A stretch of 64,000 bases of DNA from Bacillota bacterium. Its GTDB lineage: Bacteria; Bacillota; UBA4882; UBA8346. Both the position numbers and the translations under genes were made by a program. Each line of letters starts with the position of its first letter. The first letter of the stretch is position 1. Of the stretch, positions 34,575-43,107 are shown piece after piece. The notes below the pieces were generated by a model. The model worked only from the letters and a program-made list of their open reading frames with translations, searched no databases and had not been told where the DNA came from. The stretch lies in the NCBI GenBank assembly GCA_029776205.1, contig JAKOTQ010000043.1, positions 1-64,000 of the forward strand. The letters are read 5' to 3'.

Positions 34575-36431
34575 ATGGTGATTGAAAAGATTGCCATATT
34601 GGATTGTGGCGGTCAATATACCAAAGTCATCGACAGAAAGGTGCGGGAAATGTCGGTTAAATCAGATATTTTCCCGATCAGCGTCAAGGCCAATCAATTG
34701 AAGGATTATGACGGCATTATTCTTTCGGGCGGTCCCGGCAGCGTTTGGGCTGATAAAGCCTTGGAGTATGATGAGTCCATCTTTGAATTGGGAATTCCAG
34801 TGCTGGGGATCTGCTATGGAATGCAATTGATCAATAAGCATTTTGGCGGAGTCGTCCTTCCCGGATTGAAAACCGAATATGGTGAAACGGTGATTGACGT
34901 CGATCCCGGTTGTCCGTTATTTGACGGCCTTCAAGCTAAAGAGCGGGTCTTGATGAGTCATGGTGACTCCGTTTCTAAATTGGCTCCGGGTTTTAAAGTA
35001 GCAGCCAATTCCGGTGACGTGGTAGCGGCCATATATAATAAAGATCTGAAAATTTACGGGGTTCAATTTCATCCTGAAGTGGATTTGACTGTCCACGGAA
35101 AAGAAATGATGGCCAATTTTCTCAAAAAAATCTGCGGCTTAACCGGAAATTATATGTTGGAAGACCGGATTCAGACAGCCATTGATAAGATTCGGGAGAA
35201 GGTTGGCGATGAAAAAATATTGGTGTTGGTGAGTGGCGGCGTGGATTCGGCGGTTAGTGCTGCTTTGCTGGTTAAAGCGTTAAATCCCGATAATGTTTAC
35301 GCCATTCACATTGACCATGGTTTTATGCGTAAAAATGAAAGCGACATTGTCTGCGAAAATTTAAAAGACATGGGTTTAAAGAACCTGATTCGGGAGAATG
35401 CAGCCGATGTTTTCCTAAACAGCACAGTGGAGATTGACGGAAAAACGGTCGGGCCATTAACCACCTTGATAGATCCGGAAGCCAAACGGAATCTCATCGG
35501 GGAAGTGTTCATCCGGGTGGTTCGAAAAACCGCCGAGAGTTTAAATCTGGATTTTGACAAAACTTTCTGGGCGCAGGGAACCCTTCGTCCGGATCTGATT
35601 GAAAGCGGAAATCCTGACGTCAGCAGTTATGCCCATAAAATTAAAACCCATCACAATGATGTGGATATTGTCCGGCGGGCTCGGGAGAAGGGCTTGGTTG
35701 TCGAGACCAACTGGGATTGGCATAAAGATGAAGTTCGGCAAGTTGCCCGGGCATTAGGCATTGATGAGAGCATTGCATCACGTCAGCCCTTCCCTGGACC
35801 GGGTCTTGCCATTCGTATGATCTGTTTCGACGGCCATAATACCATTACGGAAGCAGAGTATCAAAGATTTCAGGAGCTTCTGGAGGAGTTTGCCGGTGAT
35901 TACCAAGGTCAATTACTCCCCATTAAGTCTGTTGGAGTCCAGGGGGACTGTCGGAGTTACCGTTATTTATCGGTGATTGGCGGTAAGGGACTGGAGATGG
36001 ATTGGGATCAGGTTTATGACATCGGTAAAAATCTGCCCAACCAGGTGAACTTCATCAACCGGGTTGCTTATTGCCTTAATAAACCGGAGCTTTCGGGCGA
36101 GATTAAAGCTTATCCTATGTATATCAATAAGGAAAATGTTGAACTTTTACGGGAGTTGGATGCGATCGTCGTGAGTAAGCTGAATATTCTGCCGATCAGT
36201 CAGGTTTTTGCCGTCCTGTTGCCGGTGGGGATTACTGGAAAATACTCTGTAGGCATTCGGACCTTTATTACCAATGACTTTATGACCGGCCGTCCCGCCT
36301 TCATCGGTCAGGATATTCCCAAGGAATTGATTGCAGAAGTCGTTCGGGAGATTGAAACCAAATTCCCGGAGATCGACTTGATTCTCTATGATGTAACCAG
36401 TAAGCCTCCGGCAACGGTCGAGTGGCAATAA
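34575..36431 (+). CDS. guaA: GMP synthase, long (eukaryote-type) form
   Basis: 618 residues versus about 510-525 for usual bacterial GuaA. The N-terminal class I amidotransferase (1-190) has GICYGMQL (catalytic Cys) and GVQFHPEVD. The ATP-pyrophosphatase has SGGVDSA, then FFPGPG-like RQPFPGPGLAIR. The C-terminal part is extended by about 90-100 residues between KSVGVQGDCRSYRY and VRTFITNDFMTGRP-like sequence, ending LYDVTSKPPATVEWQ, the arrangement of the animal/yeast GMPS branch from memory. Amidates XMP to GMP. Start ATG at 34575 after GGGGTGA. A second ATG at 34571 is out of frame. Confidence 0.93.
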   Translation: MVIEKIAILDCGGQYTKVIDRKVREMSVKSDIFPISVKANQLKDYDGIILSGGPGSVWADKALEYDESIFELGIPVLGICYGMQLINKHFGGVVLPGLKTEYGETVIDVDPGCPLFDGLQAKERVLMSHGDSVSKLAPGFKVAANSGDVVAAIYNKDLKIYGVQFHPEVDLTVHGKEMMANFLKKICGLTGNYMLEDRIQTAIDKIREKVGDEKILVLVSGGVDSAVSAALLVKALNPDNVYAIHIDHGFMRKNESDIVCENLKDMGLKNLIRENAADVFLNSTVEIDGKTVGPLTTLIDPEAKRNLIGEVFIRVVRKTAESLNLDFDKTFWAQGTLRPDLIESGNPDVSSYAHKIKTHHNDVDIVRRAREKGLVVETNWDWHKDEVRQVARALGIDESIASRQPFPGPGLAIRMICFDGHNTITEAEYQRFQELLEEFAGDYQGQLLPIKSVGVQGDCRSYRYLSVIGGKGLEMDWDQVYDIGKNLPNQVNFINRVAYCLNKPELSGEIKAYPMYINKENVELLRELDAIVVSKLNILPISQVFAVLLPVGITGKYSVGIRTFITNDFMTGRPAFIGQDIPKELIAEVVREIETKFPEIDLILYDVTSKPPATVEWQ

Positions 36432-36458
36432 AAGATTTCGGGGAAAATCGGAGGGATC

Positions 36459-37235
36459 ATGCCGGATCTTATGAAATTGGTCTCTTGGAATGTAAACGGA
36501 ATCCGGGCTGTGGCGAAAAAGGGGTTTCTCCAATGGATGCATGAGGAGAATGCCGATATCGTCTGTCTCCAGGAAACCAAAGCTGATGTCGGGCAGTTAG
36601 GAGAGGAGCTAGTCCGTATTCCCGGATATGACAGTTATTTTTGCTCAGGAGTTAAAAAAGGATATAGCGGGGTGGCCGTTTACACCAAGATCAAACCGGT
36701 ACAGGTATTGACGGGACTTGGTATCGAATGGTTTGATGGAGAAGGTCGTATTCTCATTCTGGAGTATTCTCAGTTTACCTTGATTAACTGCTATTTTCCC
36801 AATGGAAAGGCTTCAGCGGAACGTCTTCAATATAAATTAGAATTTTATGAGGCCTTTTTGGACTATATCAATCGTCTAACGGAAGCTGGCAAACCGTTGA
36901 TTTTCTGCGGAGATGTAAATACAGCTCATCAACCTATTGACTTGGCACGACCGAAAGAAAACGAAAAAACTTCCGGGTTTTTACCGGAAGAGCGGGCGTG
37001 GCTCGATAAAATGGCTGAGAAAGGGTATCTGGATACCTTTCGCCTTTTTGAAAAAGGCGGTGGCCATTATACTTGGTGGGATATGCGGACCAGGGCCCGG
37101 GAACGGAATGCCGGCTGGAGAATCGACTACTTTTGGATTAGCCCTGATTTACAACCTCATTTGAAGAATGCCTTTATTAAGCCGGAAGTCATGGGGTCGG
37201 ATCACTGCCCTATTGGGATTGAGTTGGAATTTTAA
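36459..37235 (+). CDS. Exodeoxyribonuclease III (AP endonuclease, ExoA/Xth)
   Basis: 258 residues of the endonuclease/exonuclease/phosphatase fold. Seen: SWNVNGIRAV, CLQETKAD (catalytic Glu), NCYFPNG, CGDVNTAHQPIDL (D-x-N), WWDMR, RIDYFWIS and the terminal GSDHCPI (catalytic His). It cuts abasic sites 3'-phosphates and 3'-5' exonucleolytically in base excision repair. ATG directly after GGAGGGATC. 27 nt after guaA, same strand, possibly co-transcribed. Length and motifs normal. Confidence 0.95.
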   Translation: MPDLMKLVSWNVNGIRAVAKKGFLQWMHEENADIVCLQETKADVGQLGEELVRIPGYDSYFCSGVKKGYSGVAVYTKIKPVQVLTGLGIEWFDGEGRILILEYSQFTLINCYFPNGKASAERLQYKLEFYEAFLDYINRLTEAGKPLIFCGDVNTAHQPIDLARPKENEKTSGFLPEERAWLDKMAEKGYLDTFRLFEKGGGHYTWWDMRTRARERNAGWRIDYFWISPDLQPHLKNAFIKPEVMGSDHCPIGIELEF

Positions 37236-37264
37236 TAAAAACTCTTTGTTCAACTGATGTTCAT

Positions 37265-37286
37265 CCAAAAGTCGATTGACTTTTGG
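37265..37286. promoter_or_regulatory. 9-bp inverted repeat over the hom -35 box
   Basis: CCAAAAGTC GATT GACTTTTGG, a perfect dyad whose right half contains the TTGACT -35 hexamer. It is followed by A, not T, so it is not a plus-strand terminator. An operator for a repressor is possible. Confidence 0.4.
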
Positions 37287-37304
37287 AAAAACCGATGGTA
37301 TATT
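37276..37304 (+). promoter_or_regulatory. Sigma-A promoter for the hom T-box transcript
   Basis: TTGACT, 17-nt spacer, TATATT. It starts transcription about 40 nt before the T-box stem I and fits consensus very well. Confidence 0.7.
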
Positions 37305-37344
37305 ATTTTAAAAATTAGCTTATTTTATTGCTGTTCGTTGAATA

Positions 37345-37582
37345 TTCATAAAGCGATGACAGGGACATGTTGCCGTTGTCGGGCTTTCGTCAGAGAGGGC
37401 AGGCGAGTACGCTGAAAGCCGCCTGGAAGCTTAAATGGCAGTACCACCCTGGAGTGGCAGCCGGAAATCGAGTATGGCTGCACGGTAACGGCCGTTATCC
37501 GTTTCAAGTGGGCATTGCCAATGAAGGTGGAACCGCGGAAGTATAATCTTTCGTCCTTTATAGGATGGGAGATTTTTTTATT
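37345..37582 (+). ncRNA. T-box leader riboswitch, threonine-type specifier
   Basis: All T-box landmarks are seen in order. GCGATGACAGGGAC marks the 5' part of stem I, and AGAGAG is the kink-turn motif at 37392-37397. The ACC specifier at 37443-37445 sits in the AGTACCACCCTGGAG context. The AAGGTGGAACCGCGG T-box lies at 37524-37538, and a terminator ATCTTTCGTCC / GGATGGGAGAT is followed by seven T (37546-37582). The ACC codon assigns tRNA-Thr sensing. Uncharged tRNA-Thr should stabilise the antiterminator and switch on homoserine dehydrogenase, matching threonine biosynthesis. Specifier choice rests on alignment by eye. Confidence 0.9.
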
Positions 37583-37624
37583 ATTTAAGGAAAACGGTTG
37601 GCTTTTAGCCGATTCATGGTACTT

Positions 37625-37675
37625 AGGGGATAGTCTGTACTGTGCGCTGTATACTGTGCACTATGTACTCGTTTT
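37625..37675 (+). repeat. Heptamer array, ACTGT orientation, between T-box and hom
   Basis: Units ACTGTGC, GCTGTAT, ACTGTGC and ACTATGT at 7-bp spacing. A single-arm version of the intergenic element family, sitting in the leader between the T-box terminator and the hom ribosome site. Confidence 0.6.
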
Positions 37676-37719
37676 AAGGTATTTGCGTGTGTGAATCGTA
37701 AGTAAAGGAGAGATATAGG

Positions 37720-39009
37720 ATGAAAGACAATCAAGTTAACATTGGAATTCTAGGATTGGGGACTGTCGGTACCGGAGTTGCCCGGATTTTACTGGAGCAA
37801 AAGGAGTTATTACGGACTCGTTCCGGATTAACCTTCAATTTGACCGCGATCTCCGAATTGGATTGGAATCGGGATCGGGGGTTGGATTTAACCGGTGTTC
37901 ATTGTACCACTCAGGCTGACGAAGTGTTAAATGATCCGAATATCGATATTGTCGTAGAAACCATTGGCGGTTATGAACCGGCTTATACCTTCATCAGCCG
38001 GGCGTTACAAAATAAAAAACATGTGGTAACTGCCAATAAAGCCTTAATCGCCACCCGGGGTCGTGAACTCTTCAAATTGGCTGAAGAAAACGGGGTAGAT
38101 CTGCTTTTTGAAGCCAGCGTTGGTGGTGGTATTCCAATCATTAAAGGTCTTCGGGAAGGTTTGGTTGCCAACAGGATTAACAGTATCTATGGTATTTTGA
38201 ATGGTACGTCTAACTTTATCCTGTCCCGGATGCACCAGGATGAACTAGAGTTTGACCAGGCGTTGAAAGAGGCACAAGCGAAAGGGTTTGCTGAAGCAGA
38301 CCCGACCCTGGATATTAGCGGCGGAGATGCAGCTCATAAATTAACTATCCTAGCAACTCTCGCTTCTTCGGCTTTTGTCGATTATCATCAGTTGTCAGTC
38401 GAAGGGATTACCAATATTACCAAGTTAGATATCACTTTTGCAAAATCTTTTGGTTATACCATCAAATTGTTGGCCATTTATCGCGCCTTGGAGAACGGTT
38501 TGGATCTGCGGGTTCATCCCACCTTGGTTCCCAATAGTCATCTGTTGGCAGCGGTCAACAATGAATTGAACGCGGTCTTTGTGAATGGAGACTTTGTTGG
38601 AAATACCATGTTTTATGGCCCGGGTGCCGGAGAACGGCCTACTGCCAGCGCTATTGTCAGTGATATCGTGGATCTTTCCCGGAACTTGGATCAACACCTT
38701 ACCAATCGGGCTGTCCATTTGGACCGGGCAGCAGCAACCGTGCCGCTGACGGAGATCACCAACCGGTTTTATCTGCGATTCTTCACGCTGGATGCGCCGG
38801 GAATTCTCTCCAAAATCTCGGGTATCTTGGGTGAACACAACATTTCCATCGCTTCCATGGTTCAGCTGGAAACCCATGAACAGGACCACTATGTGCCGAT
38901 CGTGTTGTTGACCCATGAAGCTTCAGAACAGGCCATGGCCGAAGCCTTAGATAAAATCGGCAAGCTGGATTTTGTCCGGGATAACTACTTACGGCTGCGG
39001 CTGTTTTAA
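37720..39009 (+). CDS. hom: Homoserine dehydrogenase
   Basis: 429 residues. Reduces aspartate-4-semialdehyde to homoserine with NAD(P)H, the branch to threonine and methionine. N-terminal Rossmann motif ILGLGTVGTGVARILL, substrate domain with TANKALIATRG, EASVGGGIPIIKGLREGL, NGTSNFILSRM and the catalytic GFAEADPTLDISGGDAAHKL. The C-terminal ACT domain (about 350-429) starts RFFTLDAPGILSKISGILGE and is the likely allosteric threonine site. ATG preceded by AAAGGAGAG. Controlled by the upstream Thr-specific T-box. No thrB or thrC directly follows; a terminator closes the unit. Confidence 0.96.
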   Translation: MKDNQVNIGILGLGTVGTGVARILLEQKELLRTRSGLTFNLTAISELDWNRDRGLDLTGVHCTTQADEVLNDPNIDIVVETIGGYEPAYTFISRALQNKKHVVTANKALIATRGRELFKLAEENGVDLLFEASVGGGIPIIKGLREGLVANRINSIYGILNGTSNFILSRMHQDELEFDQALKEAQAKGFAEADPTLDISGGDAAHKLTILATLASSAFVDYHQLSVEGITNITKLDITFAKSFGYTIKLLAIYRALENGLDLRVHPTLVPNSHLLAAVNNELNAVFVNGDFVGNTMFYGPGAGERPTASAIVSDIVDLSRNLDQHLTNRAVHLDRAAATVPLTEITNRFYLRFFTLDAPGILSKISGILGEHNISIASMVQLETHEQDHYVPIVLLTHEASEQAMAEALDKIGKLDFVRDNYLRLRLF

Positions 39010-39046
39010 TGGAATATAAATAGTAAATTGATAATAAATTAAAATA

Positions 39047-39088
39047 AAAAAGGGTTCTTGCTGAGCAACCAGTAAGAGCCCTTTCTTA
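39047..39088 (+). terminator. Rho-independent terminator of hom
   Basis: AAAGGGTTCTTGCTG / CAGTAAGAGCCCTTT stem followed by CTTATATAGTTT. Confidence 0.8.
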
Positions 39089-39094
39089 TATAGT

Positions 39095-39282
39095 TTACAG
39101 ATGACAGTTAACAGTTGACAGTTCTTCCTTTTTAGGTTCACAGTACACAGTGGACAGTTAACACCCGAAGTGCGGGGGGCAGTGGCATTGAGAGTGTACA
39201 GCTATAAGTTTTAGCTGATTTCGTTAGTTTAGATAACCTGTTAATCAGAAACCACTGGTTAACTGTCAACTGTCGACTATTC
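39095..39282. repeat. Heptamer-array intergenic element 2
   Basis: The left arm has three perfect 7-bp units (GACAGTT, AACAGTT, GACAGTT) and a later CACAGTACACAGTGGACAGTTAAC. The right arm (39255-39280) has GTTAACTGTCAACTGTCGAC, the exact inverse of the left arm. The body between is non-coding. It fills the gap between hom and the minus-strand udk gene. Confidence 0.7.
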
Positions 39283-39283
39283 A

Positions 39284-39913
39284 TCACGCCAAATCCCGCC
39301 GGTGTTTTTCCAAATGACGTTCGATTCTGGAAATTAAAAGGCTTAAAGCAACCCGGTTGTGGCCGCCTTCCGGGACGATGATATCGGCGTACCGCTTGGA
39401 AGGTTCGACGAAAGCTTCATGCATCGGTTTGACGGTGGAAAGGTATTGATTGCAGACGGAATCGAGGGTACGACCCCGTTCTTTAATATCCCGGATGATC
39501 CGCCGTAAGACACGGGTGTCGGCATCCGTATCGACGAAAATTTTAATATCAAAAATTTCCCGAAGTTCCGGGTTGGCCAAAATTAAAATTCCTTCCACGA
39601 TGATGACCGGTTTTGGAATGAGAACCTGAGTTTCCTTCGTTCGTAAGTGTTGAGAAAAGTCATAAACAGGGACATTGATGGTTCGTCCCTGACGGAGTTG
39701 GCGCAGATGCTCAAGGAGCAATTGGTCTTCAAATGCATCCGGATGGTCATAATTTTGCCTGGCCCGAATCTCCAATGGCAAGTGGCTATTGTCGACATAG
39801 TAAGAATCTTGAGAGATGAGAGCCACATTATCAGCGCCCAATTCCCGTTCCAGCGCTTTGGCTACGGTGGATTTTCCAGAGCCGGTGCCTCCGGCTATGC
39901 CTATAATCAACAT
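39284..39913 (-). CDS. udk: Uridine kinase
   Basis: 209 residues. Phosphorylates uridine and cytidine with ATP or GTP in pyrimidine salvage. Seen: P-loop GIAGGTGSGKSTVAKAL, ISQDSYYVD, NYDHPDAFEDQLL (substrate-binding D), VPVYDFSQHLR, VEGILILAN and RRIIRDIKERGR lid arginines. Length and motifs typical. ATG preceded by ACAGGAGG. Monocistronic and opposite in strand to its neighbours, with no evidence of a regulatory element beyond its promoter region. Confidence 0.95.
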   Translation of the reverse strand: MLIIGIAGGTGSGKSTVAKALERELGADNVALISQDSYYVDNSHLPLEIRARQNYDHPDAFEDQLLLEHLRQLRQGRTINVPVYDFSQHLRTKETQVLIPKPVIIVEGILILANPELREIFDIKIFVDTDADTRVLRRIIRDIKERGRTLDSVCNQYLSTVKPMHEAFVEPSKRYADIIVPEGGHNRVALSLLISRIERHLEKHRRDLA

Positions 39914-40115
39914 GATGGCCTCCTGTAATAAGTATCAGACCGTTTTGATTTAAGTGTAACATATTTTGAAGGATGATGCTATGTTCGGGATTTGCTTAAA
40001 TTGTGATGATCCGGATGGAATTCCTATTTTCCACCATAACTTTCAAACAGGGATTTTTTTGGGTTGTGTCGAACCTTTCATTTCATGAAAAAGGTTTATT
40101 TAGGAGGGATCGGGG

Positions 40116-41864
40116 TTGAACCGTAAACTGCTATATATCATTCTGGCTATCGTCGCCTTGATCATCGGCATCATCGGATATCTTTCGCTTTCAGGGCCGA
40201 ATCGTTCGGCATCACAATCCAAACCATTCAATGGGGGTCAGTTGACTTTACATATTTCGGAATTTCCGAAATCCTTTAATGCCTTTGTCAACAATGCAAC
40301 CGATGCGTCTCAGGTGTTCAATTTGGTTTATGCAACCTTGCTTGAACTTGATGACAATACATTGGAGTATAAACCGTTGATCGCGGAGTCATGTACGGTT
40401 TCTGACAATAAAAAAGAGTTTATTGTAAAGATTAATCCTGCAGCTTGTTGGTCGGACGGCACCCCGATTACCGCTGCGGATATCAAGTTTACCTATGATA
40501 CGATTATGAACCCGAACAATATGACTTCTGTGCTGCGGATCTATCTGGGACGCCTTAGCCCGCCAGAGATTATTGATGATCATACCGTGAAGTTTACAGC
40601 TCAAACCGTTCATTATAAAAATTTTGAAATGATCGCCGGGTTTAATGTCCTCCCGAAACATCTGATGGAAGGAAAAGACTTTAACAAGGCCTTCAATATG
40701 AGCCTTCCGGGCGGGAGCGGCCCATATGATCTGACCGAAGTGAAAGAAGGGCGGTATTATGTTCTGACCCGGAAGAAAAATTATTGGGCGGATCAGTTGC
40801 CCCATCGCAAAGGAACCTATAATTTCGAAAAAATTAAGTTTAAAGTGATGAGTGCCGATACAGCGTTTGAAGCTTTCAAACGTGGCGATTTTGATATTTA
40901 CGATGAAATCACCGCCAAGCGTTGGATGGAGGATACAAAAACTGAGCATTTCCAAAAGAACTGGATCGTCAAACAAAAGATTTACAATTATGCTCCCCGT
41001 GGCTTTCAGGGGTTGGCGCTGAATATGCGGAGACCTCTTTTCCAGGATTTGCGGGTCCGCACTGCCTTAGCCCATCTGCTGAACCGGGAACAGATTTTGG
41101 CCAAGATCATGTACAATGAATATCGGCCCTTATCTTCCTATTGGCCTTCGTTATATGAAAAGGGCGAGTCTTCCAATCCGGTTTTGGCTTATGATCCTCA
41201 GAAAGCCAAAGAATTACTGAAAGAAGCCGGATATAACCGTTTGGATCAGGATGGTGTTTTAGTTAACGATCAGGGGAAACGGTTGGAATTTTCTATATCT
41301 TATGTGCATCAAGACAGTGAACGCTTTTTGACCGTATTTGTTGAAGATTGTAAACGGGCCGGGATCAAAGTCAATCTTAAGCGTATGTCATGGGCAACGT
41401 TGATTAAGGATATGGAGAAGTATGATTTTGACACGGTCATGATCGCGTGGAGCGGAACGCTTTTCCCAGACCCCGAACAATTGTGGCATTCGAAACATGC
41501 GGATGAACTCGGGGGCAGCAATCTTTCTTATTATCGCAATCCGGAAGTGGACCGGTTGATCGACTCTCTTCCGTCTATCTTCGACGCAGAGGAACGGAAC
41601 CGAATCGTGAAACAAATTGATCGGATCATTGCGAAAGAGGTTCCTTACTTGTTGTTCTGGGAAGCGGATTATTCGCGGATTTTTTATAAAAACATTTTCG
41701 GCATGCCGAAAACGGTCTTTTCAAAATATACTTCAGGTATCATCAAATACTGGTGGTTTGATCCGGATAAAGCTGCCAAATACGAAAAGGCTGTGAAAGA
41801 ACGCACGGCATTACCGGCTGAACCGGTGGAGATCCGATATGACGAGGTAAGGAGCAAGTCATGA
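40116..41864 (+). CDS. Peptide ABC transporter substrate-binding protein, YejA-like
   Basis: 582-residue SBP_bac_5 protein. It starts at TTG after AGGAGGG. Residues 5-25 (LLYIILAIVALIIGIIGYL) are a hydrophobic anchor without a lipobox Cys, so it is tethered by an uncleaved helix or cleaved non-lipid signal. Seen: LTLHISEFPKSFNAFV, CWSDGTPITAADIKFTYD (the SBP_5 signature), FKRGDFDIYDEITAKRW and LALNMRRPLFQDLRVRTAL, which resemble YejA. It binds short peptides outside the cell for the permeases that follow. The stop overlaps the next ATG by 4 nt, confirming the operon. Confidence 0.88.
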   Translation: MNRKLLYIILAIVALIIGIIGYLSLSGPNRSASQSKPFNGGQLTLHISEFPKSFNAFVNNATDASQVFNLVYATLLELDDNTLEYKPLIAESCTVSDNKKEFIVKINPAACWSDGTPITAADIKFTYDTIMNPNNMTSVLRIYLGRLSPPEIIDDHTVKFTAQTVHYKNFEMIAGFNVLPKHLMEGKDFNKAFNMSLPGGSGPYDLTEVKEGRYYVLTRKKNYWADQLPHRKGTYNFEKIKFKVMSADTAFEAFKRGDFDIYDEITAKRWMEDTKTEHFQKNWIVKQKIYNYAPRGFQGLALNMRRPLFQDLRVRTALAHLLNREQILAKIMYNEYRPLSSYWPSLYEKGESSNPVLAYDPQKAKELLKEAGYNRLDQDGVLVNDQGKRLEFSISYVHQDSERFLTVFVEDCKRAGIKVNLKRMSWATLIKDMEKYDFDTVMIAWSGTLFPDPEQLWHSKHADELGGSNLSYYRNPEVDRLIDSLPSIFDAEERNRIVKQIDRIIAKEVPYLLFWEADYSRIFYKNIFGMPKTVFSKYTSGIIKYWWFDPDKAAKYEKAVKERTALPAEPVEIRYDEVRSKS

Positions 41865-42886
41865 CATCTTATTTTCTCAAACGTATTTTACTGATTATTC
41901 CGACGCTCATCGGAATAACCATCGTGTGCTTCCTGATCATGCAGATGGTTCCCGGCGGACCGGTGGAACAAGCCATCCAAAAAATGAAGATGGCCGTTCA
42001 AACCGAAGGCGGAGCCGTCGGTGGAACGCTGCAATCGGCTATCAGTGAAACGGAACTTGAGAATATTAAGCGGTACTATGGATTTGACCAACCGGTGATG
42101 GTGCGTTATTGGAACTGGCTTCGGAAGCTGATCCGTTTAGACTTTGGGACTTCTTATACCTATGAGAAACCGGTGTTGGAAGTGATCGCTAGCCGGATTC
42201 CCATCTCATTGACCTTTGGGCTTACCGGGCTTTTTCTGACCTATCTCGTTTGCATTCCGCTTGGGATTCAAAAGGCATTACGGCATAACGAACCCTTCGA
42301 CCATTGGAGCAGTATTCTGATCTTTCTGGGGTATTCTATCCCGGCTTTTGCGTTGGCAGTCATTTTAATCGTTCTTTTCGGAGGCGGCAGCTTTCTCAAT
42401 CTTTTTCCTGTGGCCGGTGTGGTTTCCGATAATTTCGAAGACCTTTCCCTGGTGGGGAAGATCATCGATTATGCCCATCATATGTTTTTGCCCATCGTCT
42501 GTTATACCATTGGCGGGTTTGCTTCATTGACATTGTTAATGAAGAATTCCCTGATGGAACAGTTGAATCAAGATTATATCCGGACAGCTCTGGCTAAAGG
42601 GTTAAGTTATCAGCAAGCTGTATTCCGGCATGGGCTTCGGAATGCATTAATCCCCATTGCCACCAATATTGGGATGATCATCGGCGTGGTATTGTCGGGC
42701 GCATTGTTGATCGAAACGGTATTTACCATTGACGGGATGGGCCTTTTGGGATATCAGGCCATCGTCAACCGGGATTATCCTGTAGCTCTGGGGTTAACCG
42801 TCATTTCCAGCGTGTTGATGTTGGTCGGCCGGGTTATCTCCGACTTCTGCCTGATGCTGGTGGATCCAAGAGTGAAATTTCGATAA
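41861..42886 (+). CDS. Peptide ABC transporter permease, YejB/OppB-like
   Basis: 341 residues, six predicted membrane segments. The first is at 10-30 (LIIPTLIGITIVCFLIMQM). MVPGGPVEQAIQKM, GFDQPVMVRYWNWL, IPLGIQKALRHNEPFDHWS, LFGGGSFLNLFPVAGVVSDNF and MKNSLMEQLNQDYIRTALAKG (EAA loop that contacts the ATPase) match the YejB branch. The terminal NRDYPV segment is shared with YejB. Overlaps yejA-like by ATGA. Forms a heterodimer with the YejE-like permease. The repeat element follows before the next permease. Confidence 0.9.
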   Translation: MTSYFLKRILLIIPTLIGITIVCFLIMQMVPGGPVEQAIQKMKMAVQTEGGAVGGTLQSAISETELENIKRYYGFDQPVMVRYWNWLRKLIRLDFGTSYTYEKPVLEVIASRIPISLTFGLTGLFLTYLVCIPLGIQKALRHNEPFDHWSSILIFLGYSIPAFALAVILIVLFGGGSFLNLFPVAGVVSDNFEDLSLVGKIIDYAHHMFLPIVCYTIGGFASLTLLMKNSLMEQLNQDYIRTALAKGLSYQQAVFRHGLRNALIPIATNIGMIIGVVLSGALLIETVFTIDGMGLLGYQAIVNRDYPVALGLTVISSVLMLVGRVISDFCLMLVDPRVKFR

Positions 42887-42899
42887 GCGATAATAGGAA

Positions 42900-43092
42900 A
42901 AAGAGTTGACAGTGGACAGTTTACAGTTGACGGTTTTTGATTCGGGTTCCCAGCACACAGTTCACAGAGCACAGTTTAGGCATGGGGCATGAGTTTTCTT
43001 CTGACTTCTGACTTTTGTCTTCAGAATTCTGTCTTCTAACCTTACCCTACCTAACTGCCTACTGTCCCCAACTGTAAACTGTAAACTAATTT
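42900..43092. repeat. Heptamer-array intergenic element 3, inside the yej operon
   Basis: The left arm has GACAGTG, GACAGTT, TACAGTT, GACGGTT at 7-bp spacing and CACAGTTCACAGAGCACAGT. The right arm has AACTGTAAACTGTAAACTA in the opposite orientation. Located between the two permease genes of one operon, 14 nt after the first stop and about 15 nt before the second ribosome site. It shares the GGCATG(G)GGCATGAG-type filler seen in other copies. Possible hairpin in the operon mRNA. Confidence 0.7.
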
Positions 43093-43107
43093 TCGGAGGG
43101 TACAATC

